This document shows, piece after piece, positions 9,774 through 23,200 of a stretch of 64,000 nucleotides of DNA. A program made the position numbers and the translations under genes. The notes below the pieces were generated by a model. The model searched no databases and was not told the DNA's origin. It saw only the letters and a list, made by a program, of their open reading frames with translations. The stretch is taken from NCBI GenBank assembly GCA_000181795.3, contig CM012953.1, positions 18,530,475-18,594,474 of the forward strand. The letters run 5' to 3'. This stretch comes from Trichinella spiralis (Eukaryota > Nematoda > Enoplea > Trichinellida > Trichinellidae). Within the stretch, counting starts at the first letter, position 1; every line of letters starts with the position of its first letter.

Positions 9774-12700
9774 TTAAGCAAGGCAATTGTATGAAGAATT
9801 GTAAATATTTTCGCAATTATTTAAAGTTTCAGATGACGACAAAATATTTAAACTTGAATTGTCCTTCTTACGGTCATCTGCGATCAGTGATTCACAAGTA
9901 AAATTATTATGATGATACTGGGATGTTCCTACACTGTTATTATACTGAATTGTCATATCCAACTGCATTGGTCCAACTTGCTGACTGTTGCTTGGAACCG
10001 GCAAATGACTGTTGTTGTTATTTGTTGCTTCGTCGTTGGCGTGCAGAAAGAATACTTCAGGAAAAATTGATTTGATTTGAAAATTTTGCAGCTTACCAGA
10101 CGATCGATTACAATATTTCGACGATGGCATAGGTACATTGCAGTAAGTAATAGGATTGGCTGAAAATCGTTGCTCCACCGGATATCCACTGTTATTATTG
10201 TACCAGGCAGTTTGTGAGAATTCACCGATTGGTGGCAAGTCGTCGAACATTTGAAACGAGCGTGATTCAATCGTGGCTCCGTTGTTAAAAGTATCGCTTT
10301 GAAATTTGCCATAATTTGCATGATCATTTGCCGTATTGTCGGTGTTGTGCAAAAATTCAATGGAAAAGTTTGAAATTGATCTTCCAGCGGCATTTGTATT
10401 GCCAGTATTCAACTTTGTGGCGCTCGTTTGCTGCCGACTTTGACTAACAAAATCTCCATTTTGACCAATCAGTGAATCTATGGAAGGAAAATATGACGAT
10501 CCAGAAACGGTTGAAAGCGTTTGCTGATAAAATGAACCGCATTCAAAATTGTAATTAAATGGCGCCGCTGCAGACCGAGCTGCTGTACATGAGGCAATGT
10601 CTTTAGCATTTGAATCCGCCGCATTTCCAGAATTTACCATAAGGAACTGCTCTTCAGTTGATGCTGCGGTCAGTAGATTCGTGTTGCTTGTCAAATTTTC
10701 TAAATAAAGTAAAATAAAATAAAAATAATATACATACATATCTACGTGAAAAGGTAAACATACGTTTTATTGCTAATCACTCATTTCTACTATTAATATT
10801 AATAAAATCAGTGAATCAGTTAAATTTAAATTCTTAGCTTACCTGAAGTAAAAACTGTTTCTGACTGTGCAGCAGTTTCTTTGAATGGATTGTAAAGCAA
10901 ATTAGCTGTATTGTATCTTTGATAATATAAATCACGCTCTACTTGTTCTTCAAGTACTGGGTCTTGATCTAATAACATCGCCACTGAATGACGATGCTGC
11001 TGTTGATTTTGTTGCTGCTGTACAGTCTGACCATGATGGTCATTATCCAAATTGCTCATTTCAACAGCAGTAAAGGTCAATGGACTAGTAGCTGTATCTT
11101 TGCAATCTTGAAAATCTTGCTCTTGTACAGCTACTAGGTTTTCAGTTTGCACAGATACATCTGTTCGTAGAGATCGATGGCCAACCACGTTACTCACCAA
11201 CGTTACATGACTAGCAGCGTTTGCTGTTTTCATTCGAAAATTTGCATTATTCAGTGGAACATCCAATGCAACGTTTTCATTATTTTCATTAGATTTGGGC
11301 TTTAAAAACCGCTTTACACTGAACTGATCAGTAACCAACTGATCATTTTTCGACAATGACAACTGGACACGCTGGTCATTTACAACAGAAAGTGTAGGCA
11401 AGTCTTCTTCAACCGGCTTGTTATCTACGTCTAATTCTAAATCTTTGTCCGGCTTAGGGACAATTGCCCGGCAATTACGCACCGTCGGATAAAGAGGATT
11501 TTGAATACGTCGACGTCTCGCTTTGGTCGATGAGTTAATAAGAATAACACACGGCGCAGCATGTGACCGTACTCCAGAGGGTTCTAAAAAAATAGCAAGT
11601 CATGCTTTCTGCAGTCCGATTAAAAAATTACTAATTGTTTTCATAATTAATAATAAATTCTGCGTTGAATAAGTTTATAATAATTATATATTACCATATA
11701 ATTCCAAATTTTCGTTCACACATAATAATACAATTACAAAAATTTCAGTAAAATATGTTCCAAATAAAATAATTCTGATAAATATTTAAGATTAAAACAA
11801 ATGCACATCCATTGAAAACAACAAAACTTTCATTACAGAAACTAAATCACATATCGATCAAAAATATAATTTAAAAATCGAATTATTGTAGTAAGTATAA
11901 AAATAACATACATATATATACATATGAATAGATGAATCAGTTAAAATGAACAAACATGAATACATATATAGCCTATCTAAGATGAATGCATTGTACATTT
12001 GAATTTTATCGTATTCAATAATTATTATTCAATAAAGGATAGTATTATGCTTGCATTTAAGCATTTTTCAAACTTGACAGTCAGTTTACGGTAATATTAC
12101 AGAAAACTAAAGCATAACCAAACATGGCGCAAATTTTCAGGTTTATAATTAAAATGAATGAATAATTTATAATTAAATGAAAAAAAATACAAATAAATTC
12201 TACTTTGTTCAAGTTAGAGTATTTTACATATCAAACAAGCATATATTACTTTAAGCACAATAAAAAAAACGACAAATTCACTTTTTTGCTCATTTTTGGC
12301 TGTAGAGCAGTCCGATGCCAAAGCGCCCTGGATAGAATTGGTGCAATCTTCTAAGGTCTGTTTATCTTTTGAGTCACTGAGCACGACAGGTGAGCCTAAA
12401 TGAAGCCAAACATTCATTTACATATAAGTAACCAATAAAAGAAACAAACTTCTAAAATGAATAAATAAATTTAGAATGAAACTTAGAAGTAATCTTTCGA
12501 GAAACGCTAAACTGAAAAATTAATGTTAAATCGAAAGTTTTACTTTTTTCACATTCCGCCGAAAGTTGCTGACAGCGAGCTTCCAGTGATGCAATATGAT
12601 CTTTCAGTCGTTTAACTTCATCAGCTATAATGAATAAATAATGGATCACTTATATCTATAAACGTTTAAAAGGTAAGATGAAATAACCGTAATTTTCTGC

Positions 12701-13159
12701 TTGATTCTTTTGATCGAGCAGCTGTACAATAAAACTACATGCCGCTGCAATAATACCATGCTGAGAACGCTAAAATCATTTAGTGTTGATACTTCCATAA
12801 TAAAAAATAGGTAACTAAAATAATTTATTTTTGTTTCGTTAATTTGAAAATTACATTCAAATCAAAATTTAAACTAGATAAATAATAACAAGCCAAAAAA
12901 TATTCACAAATATATCACATACACATACATCTGCCGAAATTTTTATTTTATATTATATAAATACAAAAATATTAAATTACTACATAAACAGTTCACCTAA
13001 GAATCAAAATCATGTAATTACCCTTGGTGGAAGAATGTCCGAAGGAAGTAACTCAGCTAATTTTGATATTTTTGATGATAATCTGAACCTCTTCCGCCGC
13101 TGAAGAAGACGTCTGTCTTCAGGTAAGCCAGTATTTTTTGCATGGCTCATCGAATTCAT
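9774..13159 (-). CDS. bHLH-leucine-zipper protein, MiT/TFE-like
   Basis: Six exons with consistent phases: 13022-13159, 12688-12769, 12544-12624, 12282-12395, 10843-11583 and 9774-10699. Together they encode 693 residues from the ATG at 13159. Residues 16-100 form a basic helix-loop-helix-zipper. The basic/helix-1 part is LLQRRKRFRLSSKISKLAEL, followed by a loop of the same length as in MITF, helix 2 with HGIIAAACSFIVQLLDQ, and then a heptad zipper DEVKRLKDHIASLEARCQQL. The closest family I recall is MITF/TFE3/TFEB (nematode HLH-30). The conserved basic-region Glu and His are replaced by Gln20 and Arg16, so binding to a standard E-box is doubtful. The rest is low-complexity: a Gln/His run near 10990-11040 (minus) and an Asn/Ser-rich C-terminus, as in activation domains. 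The start codon lies directly after an acceptor-like CTTAG, so an upstream exon may exist. The exact family is uncertain. Confidence 0.7.
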
Positions 13160-13931
13160 CTAAGGCAGATGTACAATAAAATAAAATACAACGGTGAATC
13201 GAACAGAAAAGAAAAAGGAATTCTACAGTTATTATTCATAAAACATTATTCTTAACATTAATTGAACATACTGCTCGATTTCATTAATTGCATTTAATTT
13301 TTCTCTTAAATTGCAACACAGTAACAGTATAATGAAAATAAATAATAAACAATATTAAGATAATAAAACCTCTGAAAATACTTGAATAAATCATAAATGA
13401 TCATTTGATATTTTCCATTACAAAAAAGAGAATTACCAAACAATACAATCAAGTAAATTTAAACATACAGTACGTTTCTGATTTCTAAAGAATGCTAATT
13501 TTATTAGGTGTATTTATTTCCAGAAATTTCTTCATATTTTCCATTAAAACACTGTTAATATGTACAATAATTTTAAATTGTCTTTTTTCCCCAGTTAAAA
13601 AAATTCATGTTTTAAAACTACAGTTACCAACATTGGCAATTATTTTTATTGCAAAGTGTTTAATTTAAAAATATCATCAAAATTATTATAATATAACTCA
13701 ATAATTTTTTCCTCATCAGTGTTTTCTAATATTACATATAGTTTTAAATAAAAGTTATGCAAATAATATTGAAAATGAATTACGTAACATGAAAATCATT
13801 ACAAAATAGTATTGTTGGGAGTACATGTGCTGTTTTTGAGTAATATTATTTAAATTTTACTTTGTGCTTGTTAAATAAATTTATTTATTGCACATTATCT
13901 ACCATTTCTCTTTTGTTCAAGTATCAAACTG
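13160..13931. other. Divergent promoter region, bHLH gene / methyltransferase
   Basis: Very AT-rich sequence between a minus-strand and a plus-strand gene; it must hold both promoters and perhaps an upstream exon of the bHLH gene. No E-box CACGTG, TATA box at a sensible place or conserved palindrome stands out. Confidence 0.4.
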
Positions 13932-15677
13932 ATGATAAAAATGCCTTTGCTGAGAGGACCATTAGTTTTAGATGGTTCTATGGCTACTACATTAATCAAC
14001 GCAGGATGCGACTATATTGAAGTATTTGAGCCAGTTGTACTGTGTTATTTTTTTAAATGAACATTTTAGGATGATCCTTTATGGTCGTCTCGCGCTTTAC
14101 TTAAAGATCCAAAAAAAGTGTTGCAAACTCATTTAGAGTGAGGGTTTATTTATGTTTGAAATTATAGTTCGTGTATTTTTCTGTTCATCTGTGCTTTTGG
14201 TTAATGTCAATTAAATTGCAACTTATGGAATGTTTTCTTTTCTAAAAGATGGTAACATGAATAATAATACCTCGTGTGTTGTTTTGTGTCATGCATATTA
14301 TTTGTTTAAATACATTACTTTAATGTGAATCATCTGCATCAATGAGGAATATACATTGCTAGGTTTTATATTGTTTCATGAAATTAGCAGTGTTAAATTG
14401 TATCCTTGAGACTTTTTATTTTTACAAATTTTTACGATATTTATGTTTCAAAATTAATAGAACGATGAAAGAATGATCAGTGTGTAATTAATTTGATTTT
14501 AAATAGTAAAATGTAATAATAATGAATGATTTTCTAAGACAGATGAATATTTTAATGTTTTTTAGTGGAAAAATTTGTTAAAAAATTACAATATTTACTT
14601 TTGCCTTATGAATTTTCAATTGGAATACGTTACAGAGTTTGAGTGTATTTTATTTTATTCGAGTTTTTTGAAAGTCGGTGCCGATATAGTGCAAACAAAT
14701 ACTTACCAAGCTTGTATATCTCGTTTGCAAGATGTTCTGGGCATTTCTATAAGAGAAAGTTACGAGATCGTGGAATATGCGGCCAGTTTGGCCAGAAGGT
14801 CTATTGAACATTTCATTGAAGACAATGGGCGAAATATTAATGAATATTACGTCGCGGGATCAGTGGGACCGTATGCGGTTTCATTATGCGATGGTTCTGA
14901 ATATTCAGGAAGATACATACAAGATACTGCTGTGTCTGTGAGGATGATTTATTATTTTATTTATGTTCTTTTTTTTTCTTTGTGACAATTTTTACATTTT
15001 GAGGAAATAAGAAAATATTATCACGATCAGTTTTGTGCAATGACAATGGCTCGGGTTGATTTTCTCGCTTTGGAAACCATGCCATCGTTAACCGAGGCGA
15101 AAATTGCTCTAGAAGTGCTAAGTGAATACAACCATCCCCCATGCTGGGTATCTTTTTCTTGCAAAGTAAGTGATAAGCTTGAAAAATATTTTTATTTTTA
15201 ACAGTTTATTGCTTTGTTGTTGTTGTTGTTGTTTGTCTTTTGAATCATTTTCAGGATGAATACCGTACGAATTATGGTGATTTGTTCAGCGATGTTGTTT
15301 ATGAAATAAGCAGATGCCCAGGCGTAACAGCCGTTGGCATAAATTGTACCAAGCCAGATTTCATTTCTGGACTGTTGAAGCAAGCTAGAAACGTGTTGAT
15401 GCCTTTTGTTGTATATCCAAACAGTGGACGATGGACAAGAGCGACAGGGTTGGAAATAATTTGTATTTGTTTTTGAATATTTTCTTACTTATATTTTTTC
15501 TTGATTTTCAGATGGGTCGAACCGCCTTATTATTCAAAACCAATCGGAGAACGTGTACAAGAATGGATTGAGCTTGGCGCTCGAATAATTGGTGGTTGCT
15601 GCGGTGTTTCACCAATGCAGCTCGCTGAAGTGTCGAAATCTGTAAAAGGTCCACTGGTTCAAAATTGTCCTTTTTAA
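13932..15677 (+). CDS. Homocysteine S-methyltransferase
   Basis: Six exons close in phase: 13932-14021, 14070-14137, 14664-14937, 15004-15165, 15255-15448 and 15512-15677. They encode 317 residues (E. coli MmuM: 310). Family reaction: transfer of a methyl group from S-methylmethionine (or another methyl donor) to homocysteine, giving methionine, with a zinc ion held by three cysteines. Landmarks are LVLDGSMATTLINAG, DDPLWSSRALL, THLDFLKVGADIVQTNTYQ, AGSVGPYAVSLCDGSEYSG, DFLALETMPSLTEA and WVSFSCK. The zinc-site Cys is in AVGINC, PNSGRWTRATGWVEPPYYS is typical of the eukaryotic and MmuM type, and the Cys pair is in IIGGCCG. Two in-frame ATGs lie three codons apart (13932, 13941); either could start. 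It converges with the first protease gene, 214 bp away. Confidence 0.92.
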
Positions 15678-15891
15678 AATTTTTATCTTGTTATATGATG
15701 ATGTTGTAACGACAGTTCAATTGACATTAATATTAATGGAGATTTTTTTAAACTTATTTTATGTTTGTTTGTTGCTATGGACACGGATTTTTTTATCATT
15801 CATTAAGAAGACATTATGCCGTTGTATTGTTTGAAAAAATAAACAAAAATGACGTTCAGAATTATTTTAATTTTTCAAATGTATATTGTTA

Positions 15892-18593
15892 TCAGAGACA
15901 TTTATCAGTGGCATCACATTTTGTAGTTTCTTTAATCCAATCGATGAAAGAGGATACTTTTGTGTAGCCTATTACAGTTCCAGGATAAGCGAAGTTAGGG
16001 AAAAAAGAAGATACACCATATAAAAAGTAAATTCCATTGACTTTGCAGAACAGTGGTCCGCCTGAGTCTCCCTGTAAAAATGTTCATCAAACAGTGTTGA
16101 ATTTTTGCAAAATGAAATTGTTCAATATTTTGTAATTTGAAAATATAAGTCAATAATTTAATCAGAAAATTGTTTTTAATGAAAACAATTAATTGCAAAT
16201 ATTTATATTTATTTAATGGTTTAACGATTTATTATTTTGATGATTTGTTAAATAAATGACACAATTTGGATGAAAACTGTTCTTTGAAATTAAAATTCAA
16301 ATAATACATGTTTAAATAGTTACCAGAAAGCCGCCTCCTTTTAAGGAGCCGGCGAGGAACTCGGATTCGTCGAACAATTCAAATGGGAAATGTTTGCCTA
16401 ATTTGAACAAAGGAGTTGAAACCATCAATAAAACAGAACTGCTACTGCCGCTACCTTAAAATAACATTTTGGACATAATTGATAAAAATGACCCACAATA
16501 TAGATACTTGTAGTGTATCCCCATCCAGATGACCAACAATCATTTCCAGGAACAGCACTGTTAACTTCTGGTAAGCAGATTGGTCGTGTAAATTGGGTGT
16601 AAAAGATTGGTGACTGCAACTGCAGAAGTGAAATATCGTACGGCCTATGTACGGTAAAATTAAAATGATTTATAATCCTTTTAACTCCCACTACAGTTCG
16701 TGAATTTTCATTCTCATCATCAACGTTATGTATCCCGGCTATGACATGCACATTTTTAGGTGGGATTATATCCGCCAAAGTACTAAAAACAAAAATAATT
16801 TAAATCTAATATCGAATCATCCAATAAAATTTTTATTATACGCACATTATTGAAATTCATTGTTAAATTTTTTTTAAGTTTATGCAATTCATTTTAAAAT
16901 TTTCATCTTTCATCTTATAATTTATTAACAACTTATATTTTTAGAATAAATTATTCGATCATGTGTCGACAAAGACATCGATTTGCATACCGTATACATA
17001 AAAAAGAACAACCAAGTTTAATTGTTATAAATATTTTTATTAAAGAATTTTTTATAACTGTTAAATTTATTTATAAGGTATATTCACTTTACATGATTTC
17101 TTTTAATAAGTAAACAAACAAATTAATTAATTAGATGAAATATAAAGATGCATACTCATCAATCTGTAGACAATGCGCAGCAGTTAATACAAAATTGGTA
17201 CTGTTTCCAGGATGCGGTTGTATAATAGTTCCTCCACAAAAAGTTTCAACATCAGAAAAAATCCGCACTGATATAAAAACTTGCCAAGGGATAGAATGGG
17301 GATATGCTTCCCATCCGTTGATGATTCGATTTCCGTAGTTCTCATTTATTGGAAAAGCAGGTTTTCCACATTTGAATTTTCCTTCCACCAACTAAATCAA
17401 ATATTACACAAATAATAAGCAATAATGCATTTATCCCAGGGATAGCCAAACTTTTTTTATAATCGACCCCCAAGCTTGGTTCTCCTTGACGCCTCATCAA
17501 CCCCCTATGGATTCCTTGATGCCTCATCGACCCCCATGCTCATAAAACAAATATTATTAATTATCACTATTGTAATCACTACATTACAATTAATTATTAT
17601 AATGTATCACCTTTTATTTATTTTTAATTAATCAAAAATTTTAATCCATCATCATTTTTAATCAAATTTATTCTTTACCCTTTTCACAATTACTGATTCT
17701 CTATCAGATTTATTTTACCTTTACGTGTAATTATCCTTTTGTCAATTTGTATATCTGTTCTTATAATGGCCATATTCATGTAAATTCAAAGCAGTTGATA
17801 ATTTTTTATTTAACTATTATGATATTTTTTATTTAACTGCTTGGCATCGTTAATGTGAAGGATGTGTTTGATCAGCAGCTGCAAGGGCATTGATATTTGG
17901 CTGGAAATTGGTGAATTTCAGGCGCAAGTCTCCACGCATTTCCAGGTTCAGTCTGTTCCTTTGCTTTGATAAAATCTCCTTTACCAATTCATCTGATGTG
18001 ATGAAAGACGCGAAAATATCTGACAAAGGCCTATGCAACACATTTATCAAACTCTTAGAATAAAGCCGCATTTTGTCTAACTGGCGTCTAAACGACCAGT
18101 AAGAAAAGGTGGTGAAAATTTAGCCTGAAGTCGAAAATACTCTTAGCATCGCGCAAAATTAATTTCTGATAGTGTCTGTTGATAGTTCAGAAAAGTATAA
18201 ATTATTGTTACAAAATAGTTCTCGACGAAATAAATTACTCAGATGGGATTTCAAAGTTCATATTCAATCCCGGAGTTCATCGACCCCCATTGGACCCCTA
18301 AGCTTTTATCGACCCCTTAGAGAGTCCCTTCGACCCCGAGGGGTCGATATCGACCACTTTGGCTACCCCTGATTTATCCAATAAAAAGCAAGTACAATTC
18401 GATTTTTAATTTTTATAATTAAAAGTTTTTTATATAAATGTTTTTCCCGCTATGTGATATAACTGATATTTTTGATTAAAAAATAATAAAGCTGTGTGAA
18501 GTAAAACAATTCAGTAATTTTTACAAGTGATAAAAGTGAAATAGATTTTGAAATAAAAATTGAAATGAATAATACCCAATAAAATATCAGCAT
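15892..18593 (-). CDS. Trypsin-like serine protease 1 (S1 family)
   Basis: Five exons: a candidate signal exon 18525-18593 (MLIFYWVLFISIFIS...), then 17156-17391, 16508-16782, 16324-16454 and 15892-16071, with phases 0/2/1/0, giving about 296 residues. S1-fold landmarks are CGKPAF, activation site [17 protein letters not shown], catalytic His in LTAAHC, Asp in YDISLLQLQSP, PICLPE, CWSSGWGY and catalytic Ser in GDSGGPLFC. The catalytic triad is therefore complete. Cysteines for the 1-122, 42-58 and 136-201 disulfides are present, but those for 168-182 and 191-220 are absent, and the position of Asp189 reads Gly (KGGGFLGDSGG), so trypsin specificity is not expected. Likely secreted as a zymogen cut before Ile-Ile-Asn-Gly. 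Intron 1 holds a hAT transposon. The signal exon is the weakest part of the model. Confidence 0.85.
17437..18371 (-). mobile_element. hAT-family transposon remnant with perfect target duplication
   Basis: The ends are CAGGGATAGCCAAA (left) and CAGGGGTAGCCAAA (right, minus strand), flanked by a perfect 8-bp duplication ATTTATCC at 17429-17436 and 18372-18379, the hallmark of hAT insertion. A minus-strand stretch at 17850-18071 encodes the C-terminus of a ZBED5/GTF2IRD2-like hAT transposase (ELVKEILSKQRNRLNLEMRG, then a tail ending QTHPSH). Subterminal TCGACCCC motifs are repeated near both ends. It is internally deleted (935 bp) and sits in intron 1 of protease gene 1. Confidence 0.88.
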
Positions 18594-20229
18594 ACTGAAT
18601 GCAAGCTTTCAATTATAAAACAGTAATTGTTTATTTTTCAAAATTATTTGTCAAGAATTGAATTTAAAATCTTCCAATTATAGATTTTTTATTTAATTAT
18701 CATTTGAAAGTTGTATTTTAAAAAAGTGATAAAATATAAGTATATATAAAGTTATAAAAAATAAAAAAGTTGTAATATCAATGAAGAAAGCAAATTACTT
18801 TATTGGTGATGACAAATAAGATCAGAATAAAGAAGCGCATTGAAGAATAGTTTTTCTTAAAACTCTACTTGATTGATACACAGAGATTTTGTTTAAAATT
18901 TTCCATTTTCAGCAGTTTAAATTTTTACCCTTAAGAGTATGTCGTCATGTTTACCTTTGCAGGTGTTTATACAAATTTACATTCTTTAATAAGCACTCAT
19001 TTTAAATTAAGAACATTAATTTCGACTAAAGCAAATGTTTACCCTTTCTGTTTAGAGTAGGCGTGTCATCTTTTAGAAATTGAATAAATTTCATACATGC
19101 AATTCAACAGAACTAAGCAATTTTCTTCTAGCTGAATGTTGTGAGAGAAAATAAGCTATTCTGTATTGACAGAAAAGCTACACTATACTGGCAGTATCTT
19201 TCTGCATGGCATACTGACATTTTTGAAACACCACCTGTTTCAGCTTCTAATGTACATCTTGAATCCAATCAAAGCCAAGTAAATTTTTTCACTGATTATA
19301 TTTTTTTGAATACAAAAACGATATATCAACCAAATAGTCAACATATTTAAATAACAAATGACAAACTGTTAAGTTTTCTGCAACTACATTTATTAATATT
19401 AGGGCAATTGTAAATGAATGATGTTCTTAATTATGAGAAATCTATTTTATAAGTAGCAATTTAAAGCAGACGTCAGAGAAATTTCAGCAGATTTGGGCAA
19501 ACTTAACTCACATGTGAAAAACTGCTGTCGTGGTTAATCGATGAGCAGCAAACTAGCTTTGCAAACTGGCAAAACAAAAAAATTAATTTTAAAAGAGATC
19601 CAGTAGCAATAAATTTCAATAATACTGGGAGAAGATGCATTTTAAAATAAATTAATTATTGTTATTTTTTCCAAAATGTTCTGCCAGAATCAGACCAAGG
19701 ACCAACCACGGTGAAGCGACTCTTGTTGATTTTCCAGCTTGGTGATGGTATTTTATATAACAAAACACCGCCCCACTGCATCCTAAAGTAGCCATACTGT
19801 ACTGTCAGTACTGGATGTAGTCGTTTCTCATTTGAATTGCTTTTGGCAATGGAAGAAAAAAACCACTTGACAACTATTTGCCCTCCATCTTTTTCTTGTA
19901 CTGCTTTAATCTTGAGGGTTTTTCTTATTTTACTTGTTAATTAATTTTATTTCAATTTCAGAGACAAAGTTATGTTGTTTTATTTGATTGTATATTTATT
20001 AACTGAATTATTCAAAAAGAATTTTCAACAGAAATTGATGCACAAAAAATGCTTACAAAACGAAAATGTAAATGTATGTGGTTTTATTATGACTGTGATG
20101 AAATCATTCATCGTTCTTAAAAATACTTTACTATGATAAATGTTTTATAGCAGTATAGGCCGTTTGAGAACTTTACTGAAATATAGTAAATGAAAGAAAA
20201 AATATTTCTGGAAAAAAATTTTCATGTTG
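18594..20229. other. Spacer between protease genes 1 and 2
   Basis: AT-rich sequence. Just upstream of the proposed signal exon of protease 1 there is TTTATAAT on the minus strand (about 18612-18622), a possible TATA box. A plus-strand open frame at 19141-19350 and a less AT-rich patch near 19690-19800 match nothing I recognise. Confidence 0.35.
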
Positions 20230-23200
20230 TCATAAGATTGCATTTTTCATTGAGTCTATAATCCAGTTAACGTATGAAGATACTCGAACATACGATATTA
20301 AAGTTCCAGGTGCTGCAAAAGGGGGATTAAAAGAAGCCAAACCATACAACGTATAAATATTGTTGTTGCGGCAGAAAAATGGCCCACCAGAGTCTCCCTA
20401 CAATGCACATTACTTTAAGTTATTTAAAATTTACTTGAACATTTGTTTTTAATTTTTTATAAAAATATTGATTTGATTTAATTGATTTTCATATAATAAG
20501 TACAAACTTGTCAATGCACAATTCCTTTACACCGTTATTGCTATCAGTTGTCTTAAATATATACAATATTTAACGAAAAATATGAATTTCTACGCTTACA
20601 TAAAGCCAGATCATTAATTAAAACATTTTCTACATTTATGGCATTTTTTAAGTACAACAATTTATGGAAAGTTACTCATTTTATTTGCTAACTGATGAAT
20701 CATTCATTTTAATATTAATGAATTGCAATAGTATTTTTAATTTATTTGAATTTAATAAAGATTAATAAAGTAGAATAATATAAATTATTTTAAATATTGA
20801 TTACATTTATGGTAGAATTAAGCAACCTCATACGTAAAAGCAGTATAAAAGATAAAACAATGCATTTAAATCTAGATCTTACTTTGTGGCCACTTCCATT
20901 TGACGAACCTGAGAGAAATTCATATTCTTCATAATATGGGAATGAACTGTCTATGTTGCCTTTCCATAATGAAGCAGAAGTCATCAATAATGTCGCACTT
21001 ATTTCATTAACTGCTTAAAAATGATTATGTCAAATAACAGTCAACATTTGAGAATAGCATACTTTTGCTGTAACCCCATCCAGAGATCCAGCAATTGTGC
21101 TCTGGAAGGGAACTGTTAACTTCTGGCAAGCAAATAGGGCGAGAATAATTTGTGTATAAAATTGGGATGTAAAGCTGTACAATGGCAATGTCATGCAAAA
21201 GATGACTTGAAAAGTTATCATGCATAATAATCTTTTTTACATAGTGGTGCCTTTTTGAATTTTCAAAGGCTTCTTTTATATTGTGCACCCCAGAAATAAC
21301 TGATACAGCATGAGGTGCAATTTTTGTCATTTTTGTTGAACTATAACTTGACTGATATAAATAAAAGCAAGCTTAAAATGTTTCAAATAAAAATATAGAT
21401 GTGAACTTATACTCTTCATTCTGTTTTTGAAGAATAAAAAAGCTCATTGTTATAATACTATAATATTAAGGAAATAGCGAATGAAAATATTTTTTTAATT
21501 TTGTATAATTATGGCAAAACATTTCATTTTGGCAATAATTTCTTATGGAAATAAATGTGAAAAAAAGAATTTAAAACTTACTTTTCAATAAAACAATGAG
21601 CAGCAGTTAGTATGAATTTCGTAGAGTTACCGGGTTTCAGCTGTATGATACTTCCTCCACAGAAAGCTAAATCTGGGAAATTGATAATTTCAATGTATAC
21701 TTGCCACGGGATTGAGTGTGGGTTTGCTTCCCATCCACCAACAATGCGATTTGCATTTCTTTCTTTCAGTGGAAATGCTGAACGACCGCAATCCATTTTT
21801 ACATTTTCACACTGTCATTAAATATAAATCATAAAAATGTAATTTTATTGCAAAAAATGCTTTTTTCATCTTTTTATGTTGCTTTTATTCAGCTATTTAG
21901 TTTGTTACACGAAAATTCAAAAGTGTGTAAAACTTCCCAAATTTATCTGTTATTATTATTTTTGTTATTGCTATTAGTGTAATTAACCCCTACAGGCCCA
22001 CCGTATCAACTTTGATACATAATGTTTTATGCCCCATAGCTATTTACTGAAACGTGTTTGTTAGCCATGCTTGTGTTTATGTGTTTTTGACACTTGTCTT
22101 AACAATATTTTATTTCCATTTTTTTCTCATCTTAGTAGATTTTTTATAATGCCCCCTACTGTACAGGTGGGTGAGACGAAAAAACATGAATTTGCATTTT
22201 GATGCATAAATTGAGAACTGAGCAGAATTTAAGGATAATAATTTTTTTACTAGTAGATGCTGATGTGAAGATGATATTAAAATTAACAGCAGCCTCTAAA
22301 GTTTTTGGGGTGCTGAGTAGAGTTGCTTAGATTACCTGTATCAATTTTGATACACTGGGCTTTAACGGAAACTGCACATCATATTTACTACCCTCAACGA
22401 ACTCAGAATCGCTTGCCCAACCCCTATTATGTCGAGGACCCACTGCCTTTTCAACCGGAAAATTATGTATTAAAACTGTGTGAAACGTTGCCAAAGATCA
22501 GAAACTACAAACTGTTCTTTGACAACTACTCCACATTTCTTGAATTACAGCTGCGGTTAAAAGAAATGGGAATCCTATCCTGTAGGACTATTAGACCAAA
22601 CAGATTTCGTGGCTGCCCGCTGCTTTCTGAAAAAGATCTGAAGTCAAAGGGCAGAGGTGCTTATGACTTTAGAACTGACGCTAAGAAAGGGATCATCGCA
22701 GTTGCTTGGTATGACAACAGACGCGTCACAGCGACATCGACATATCGTGGTATAAAACCAAAGTCAACTGTGAAAAGATGGGATGGCAGACAGCGAAAAG
22801 TAATTAACGTTCAAATCCCAAACATTTTAAAAAATTACAACATGAATATGGGTAGCATAGACCTGAACAACATGCTTGCTGCTCTACACCGCATCGAACA
22901 CAAAAGTCGAAAATGGATCCGTCGCATTTTCTTTTGGATCATCAGCACTGCCATGACAAATGCATGGCAACTGTATAAGAGGGACAGAAAAGAGATGCCT
23001 GGAACATGCACAGGCACATTGGACCTACTAAGCTTCACTTGCCAAGTTAGTCAGTCCTTGTGTCTTGTGAACAAGTCTATTGCAACTTCCAGAAGCCATT
23101 CTCGTGCGTCTTCTCCAACGCCAGCCCTGACGTCAAGACGATTGGGAAGACGACCAACTGACGTCTCAAGAGAAGTAGCAAAGGACCAAACTAGCCATTG

